Shown in pieces: positions 61,953 through 64,000 of a DNA stretch of 64,000 nucleotides (positions are counted from its first letter, which is position 1; every line of letters begins with the position of its first letter). The DNA is taken from the NCBI RefSeq assembly GCF_029017505.1, contig NZ_JAQGEI010000012.1, positions 1 through 64,000 on the forward strand. The letters are read 5' to 3'. Origin of the DNA: Sedimenticola hydrogenitrophicus. Its GTDB lineage: Bacteria; Pseudomonadota; Gammaproteobacteria; Chromatiales; Chromatiaceae. A program made the position numbers and the translations under genes. The notes below the pieces were generated by a model. That model saw only the letters and a program-made list of their open reading frames with translations. It had not been told where the DNA came from and made no database searches.

Positions 61953-63797
61953 CTATGCCACACCGCCCCCCGCCGACCGGATCTCGTGCTCGGCGATGGC
62001 GTTCATGAACGCATCGCCATAGCGCTCCAGCTTGGCCTGGCCGACACCGCTGATCTCCAGGAACTGGTCCGTCTCGGTCGGTTTGTCCCGGGCCATCAGC
62101 AGCAGCGAGTTGTCACCGAACACCACGTAGGGGGGTACGCCCGCGGCGTCGGCCAGCGACTTTCGTAGCTGGCGCAGACGCTCGAACAGGGCCTCGTCAT
62201 AAGGCCCGATCTCGCCGGCCCCTTTCGGTGCCTTGGCCTTGCGTTTGGCCTTTTCGCGAATCCGCGGCAGCGCTAACTGCAACTGCTTTTCACCGCGTAA
62301 CACCGGCCTGGCCTCAGGAGTCAGGCGCAGCACCGAGTAGTGCTCAATATCCTGCAACAGGTAGCCGTGGTGGATCAGTTGGCGGATCAGGCTGGACCAC
62401 TCGATCTCACTCTTGTCGCCGCCGATGGCGTAGGTGCTGAGCCGGTCGTGGCCGAGGCGGCGGATACGTTCGTTGTCGGCGCCGCGCAGCACATCGATGA
62501 CGTGGCGGATGCCGAACGCCTGGCCCACCCGGTAGACGCAGGAGAGCGCCTTGCGGGCGTCCTCGGTGGCGTCGAAGGTCTCGGGTGGATCGAGGCATAG
62601 GTCGCAGTTGCCGCAGCCGCCCTCGATCTGATCGCCGAAGTAGTTCAACAGCACCTGGCGGCGGCAGGTGACGCTCTCGGCCAGGGCGATCATGGTGTTC
62701 AGCTTGTGCAGCTCGATGCGCACCCGCTCCGGGTTGTCGCCGCTCTCCACCAGCTGGCGCACCAGCACGATGTCCTGGGTGCCGAACAGCAGCAGCGCCT
62801 CGGCCGGCAGGCCGTCACGTCCGGCGCGACCGGTCTCCTGGTAGTAGCTCTCGATATTTTTCGGCAGGTCGTAGTGCACCACGAAGCGTACATTGGGTTT
62901 GTCGATGCCCATACCGAAGGCGACGGTGGCGACGACGATATCGATCTCGTCGCGCAGGAACTGCTCCTGCACCCAGTGGCGCTGCTCGGAGGAGAGCCCG
63001 GCGTGGTAGGCGGCGGCACGGATGCCCTTCTCGTAGAGTTGCGCGGTGAGTCGCTCCACCCGCTTGCGGCTCAGGGCGTATATGATGCCGGCCTCCTGCC
63101 GGTGTCCGTCAAGAAACCGGGTCAGCTGACTGAACGGGTTGTGCTTCTCCAGCACCGAATAGCGGATGTTGGGACGGTCAAAGCCGGTGATGTGGCAGGC
63201 CGCCCGCTCCAGCTGCAGCACCCGCAGGATGTCCTTGCGGGTCTGTGGATCGGCGGTGGCGGTGAGGGCAATCCGCGGGATCCCGGGAAACAGGGTCTCC
63301 AGCTGGCCCAGCTGGGCGTACTCGGGGCGGAAGTCGTGCCCCCACTGGGAGACGCAGTGCGCCTCGTCGATGGCGATCAGCGCGATATCGATCTGGCCCA
63401 GCCGTTCGAGGAAATCTTCCCGCATAAGCCGCTCGGGGGCGATGTAGAGCAGCTCCAGCTCCTGGCTGTGCAGCTGCGCCAGCACCTGGCGGGCATCCTC
63501 GGCAGACAGCGAGGAGTTGTAAAACGCCGCCTTCACTCCATTGGCGCGTAGCGCATCGACCTGATCCTTCATCAGCGAGATCAACGGTGAGATGACGATG
63601 CCGACCCCGGGGCGCAGCAGCGAGGGGAGCTGGTAGCAGAGGGATTTGCCGCCACCGGTGGGCATCAGCACGAAGGCCGACTCGCCGGCGATGAGCTGTT
63701 CGATGATCTGGCGCTGGTGCGGGCGGAAGCGGGAATAACCGAAGACACGGCTGAGGGTCTGGTCCAGCCGGTCGGCCGTGGGTGGGTTCGGGTTCAT
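61953..63797 (-). CDS. recQ: ATP-dependent DNA helicase RecQ
   Basis: 614 aa, normal length for RecQ. Helicase motif 0 (FRPHQRQIIEQLIAG), Walker A LMPTGGGKSLCYQLP, DEAHCVSQWGHDFRPEY, and motif VI QETGRAGRDG. The RecQ-C-terminal zinc cysteines are in CRRQVLLNYFGD...CGNCDLC, a winged helix follows, and a C-terminal HRDC domain closes it (LFERLRQLRKSLADAAGVPPYVVFGDNSL). A 3'-5' helicase in RecF-type repair and fork maintenance. Monocistronic. Confidence 0.97.
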   Translation of the reverse strand: MNPNPPTADRLDQTLSRVFGYSRFRPHQRQIIEQLIAGESAFVLMPTGGGKSLCYQLPSLLRPGVGIVISPLISLMKDQVDALRANGVKAAFYNSSLSAEDARQVLAQLHSQELELLYIAPERLMREDFLERLGQIDIALIAIDEAHCVSQWGHDFRPEYAQLGQLETLFPGIPRIALTATADPQTRKDILRVLQLERAACHITGFDRPNIRYSVLEKHNPFSQLTRFLDGHRQEAGIIYALSRKRVERLTAQLYEKGIRAAAYHAGLSSEQRHWVQEQFLRDEIDIVVATVAFGMGIDKPNVRFVVHYDLPKNIESYYQETGRAGRDGLPAEALLLFGTQDIVLVRQLVESGDNPERVRIELHKLNTMIALAESVTCRRQVLLNYFGDQIEGGCGNCDLCLDPPETFDATEDARKALSCVYRVGQAFGIRHVIDVLRGADNERIRRLGHDRLSTYAIGGDKSEIEWSSLIRQLIHHGYLLQDIEHYSVLRLTPEARPVLRGEKQLQLALPRIREKAKRKAKAPKGAGEIGPYDEALFERLRQLRKSLADAAGVPPYVVFGDNSLLLMARDKPTETDQFLEISGVGQAKLERYGDAFMNAIAEHEIRSAGGGVA

Positions 63798-63881
63798 CGG
63801 GGCATTCTAATGGGTATGCGGGGTTGCCACAAATGCGGGTAGGCCGCCTGCCTGCCCCGGCCGGATGCCACCCGGGACCTT

Positions 63882-63979
63882 GGGCAACCACGGGGGGTTG
63901 CCCCTACGGGATCGACATCGGCGATGTACCGGGTGGATGGGCCTCTTGCTGTCGTAGGGGCAGGCCCCCGTGCCTGCCC
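63882..63979. repeat. Pair of GC-rich interspersed hairpins upstream of recQ
   Basis: GGGCAACC/GGTTGCCC (63882-63889 / 63896-63903) and GGGCAGGC/GCCTGCCC (63958-63965 / 63972-63979), each beside a CGTAGGGG or CCCCTACG motif in opposite orientation. They look like REP-type intergenic repeats. The rest of the last 200 bp holds no gene. Confidence 0.55.
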
Positions 63980-64000
63980 TGATCGGTATCCGCACGGTTG

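Overview
**Organism.** The window is GC-rich (roughly 60 %), densely coded bacterial DNA. The gene content points to a facultatively anaerobic, sulfur-metabolising gammaproteobacterium, something like a Chromatiales or Sedimenticola-type bacterium. This placement is inferred from the families present (TtrBCA/TtrRS, a Psr/Phs-like molybdoenzyme, a DctPQM TRAP system with DctBD, YggX, ProVWX, a Csu-type pilus with YfiR). No rRNA, tRNA or CRISPR array was found.

**Layout.** (1) 0.1-5.5 kb, minus: an operon for a Tat-exported CISM molybdoenzyme (catalytic subunit, four-cluster ferredoxin, NrfD-type anchor) with a TorD chaperone and, unexpectedly, a HybE-family hydrogenase chaperone. A Tat-exported intradiol dioxygenase is divergent. 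(2) 6.7-9.5 kb: a DUF2189 membrane protein, a higBA toxin-antitoxin pair and a small lipoprotein. (3) 9.6-16.8 kb: dctD-dctB facing dctP-(repeat)-dctQ-dctM, with a sigma-54-like promoter before dctP. (4) 16.8-20.4 kb: a DUF2059 protein, then an SDR/DoxX-DUF2269-DUF4166 operon and a GbsR/MarR regulator, with the same palindrome in front of both the operon and the regulator. (5) 20.7-24.9 kb: a formyltransferase coupled to a radical-SAM enzyme, a repeat element, YggX, and a convergent ATP-grasp enzyme and A-type Fe-S carrier. (6) 25.4-28.9 kb: proVWX with an intrinsic terminator. (7) 29.1-30.4 kb: a DJ-1/PfpI protein, an 88-bp tandem repeat and an RHH protein. (8) 30.5-41.3 kb: the tetrathionate respiration locus ttrBCA and ttrSR, a DoxX protein and a Lon-like protease. 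Two inverted copies of a small repeat element bracket ttrR to lon. (9) 41.7-47.1 kb: a peptide-type ABC transporter whose second permease and first ATPase are one polypeptide. (10) 47.3-51.8 kb: a membrane-spanning TIR protein, a chemoreceptor and a small protein resembling half of sulfur oxygenase reductase. (11) 52.4-59.3 kb: a Csu-type chaperone-usher pilus operon continuing into YfiR and a CHASE8-HAMP-PAS-GGDEF cyclase. (12) 59.3-63.8 kb: CSD-DUF1294, a DASS anion transporter, an array of 18/19-bp repeats, and RecQ.

**How it fits together.** Two quinone-linked molybdoenzymes, C4-dicarboxylate uptake under two-component control and an osmoprotectant importer describe a cell respiring sulfur (or selenium/arsenic) oxyanions in saline, low-oxygen sediment or a host. 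The pilus-YfiR-cyclase operon suggests that surface attachment is wired directly to c-di-GMP.

**Most promising leads.** These are the HybE protein inside a molybdoenzyme operon, the formyltransferase/radical-SAM pair, the SOR-like single-domain protein, the pilus/YfiR/cyclase operon with a pilin carrying a TonB-receptor-like leader, the TIR-TM-periplasmic protein, the predicted GbsR regulon, and the two repeat families. Function claims rest on motif recognition from memory; no database search was possible.
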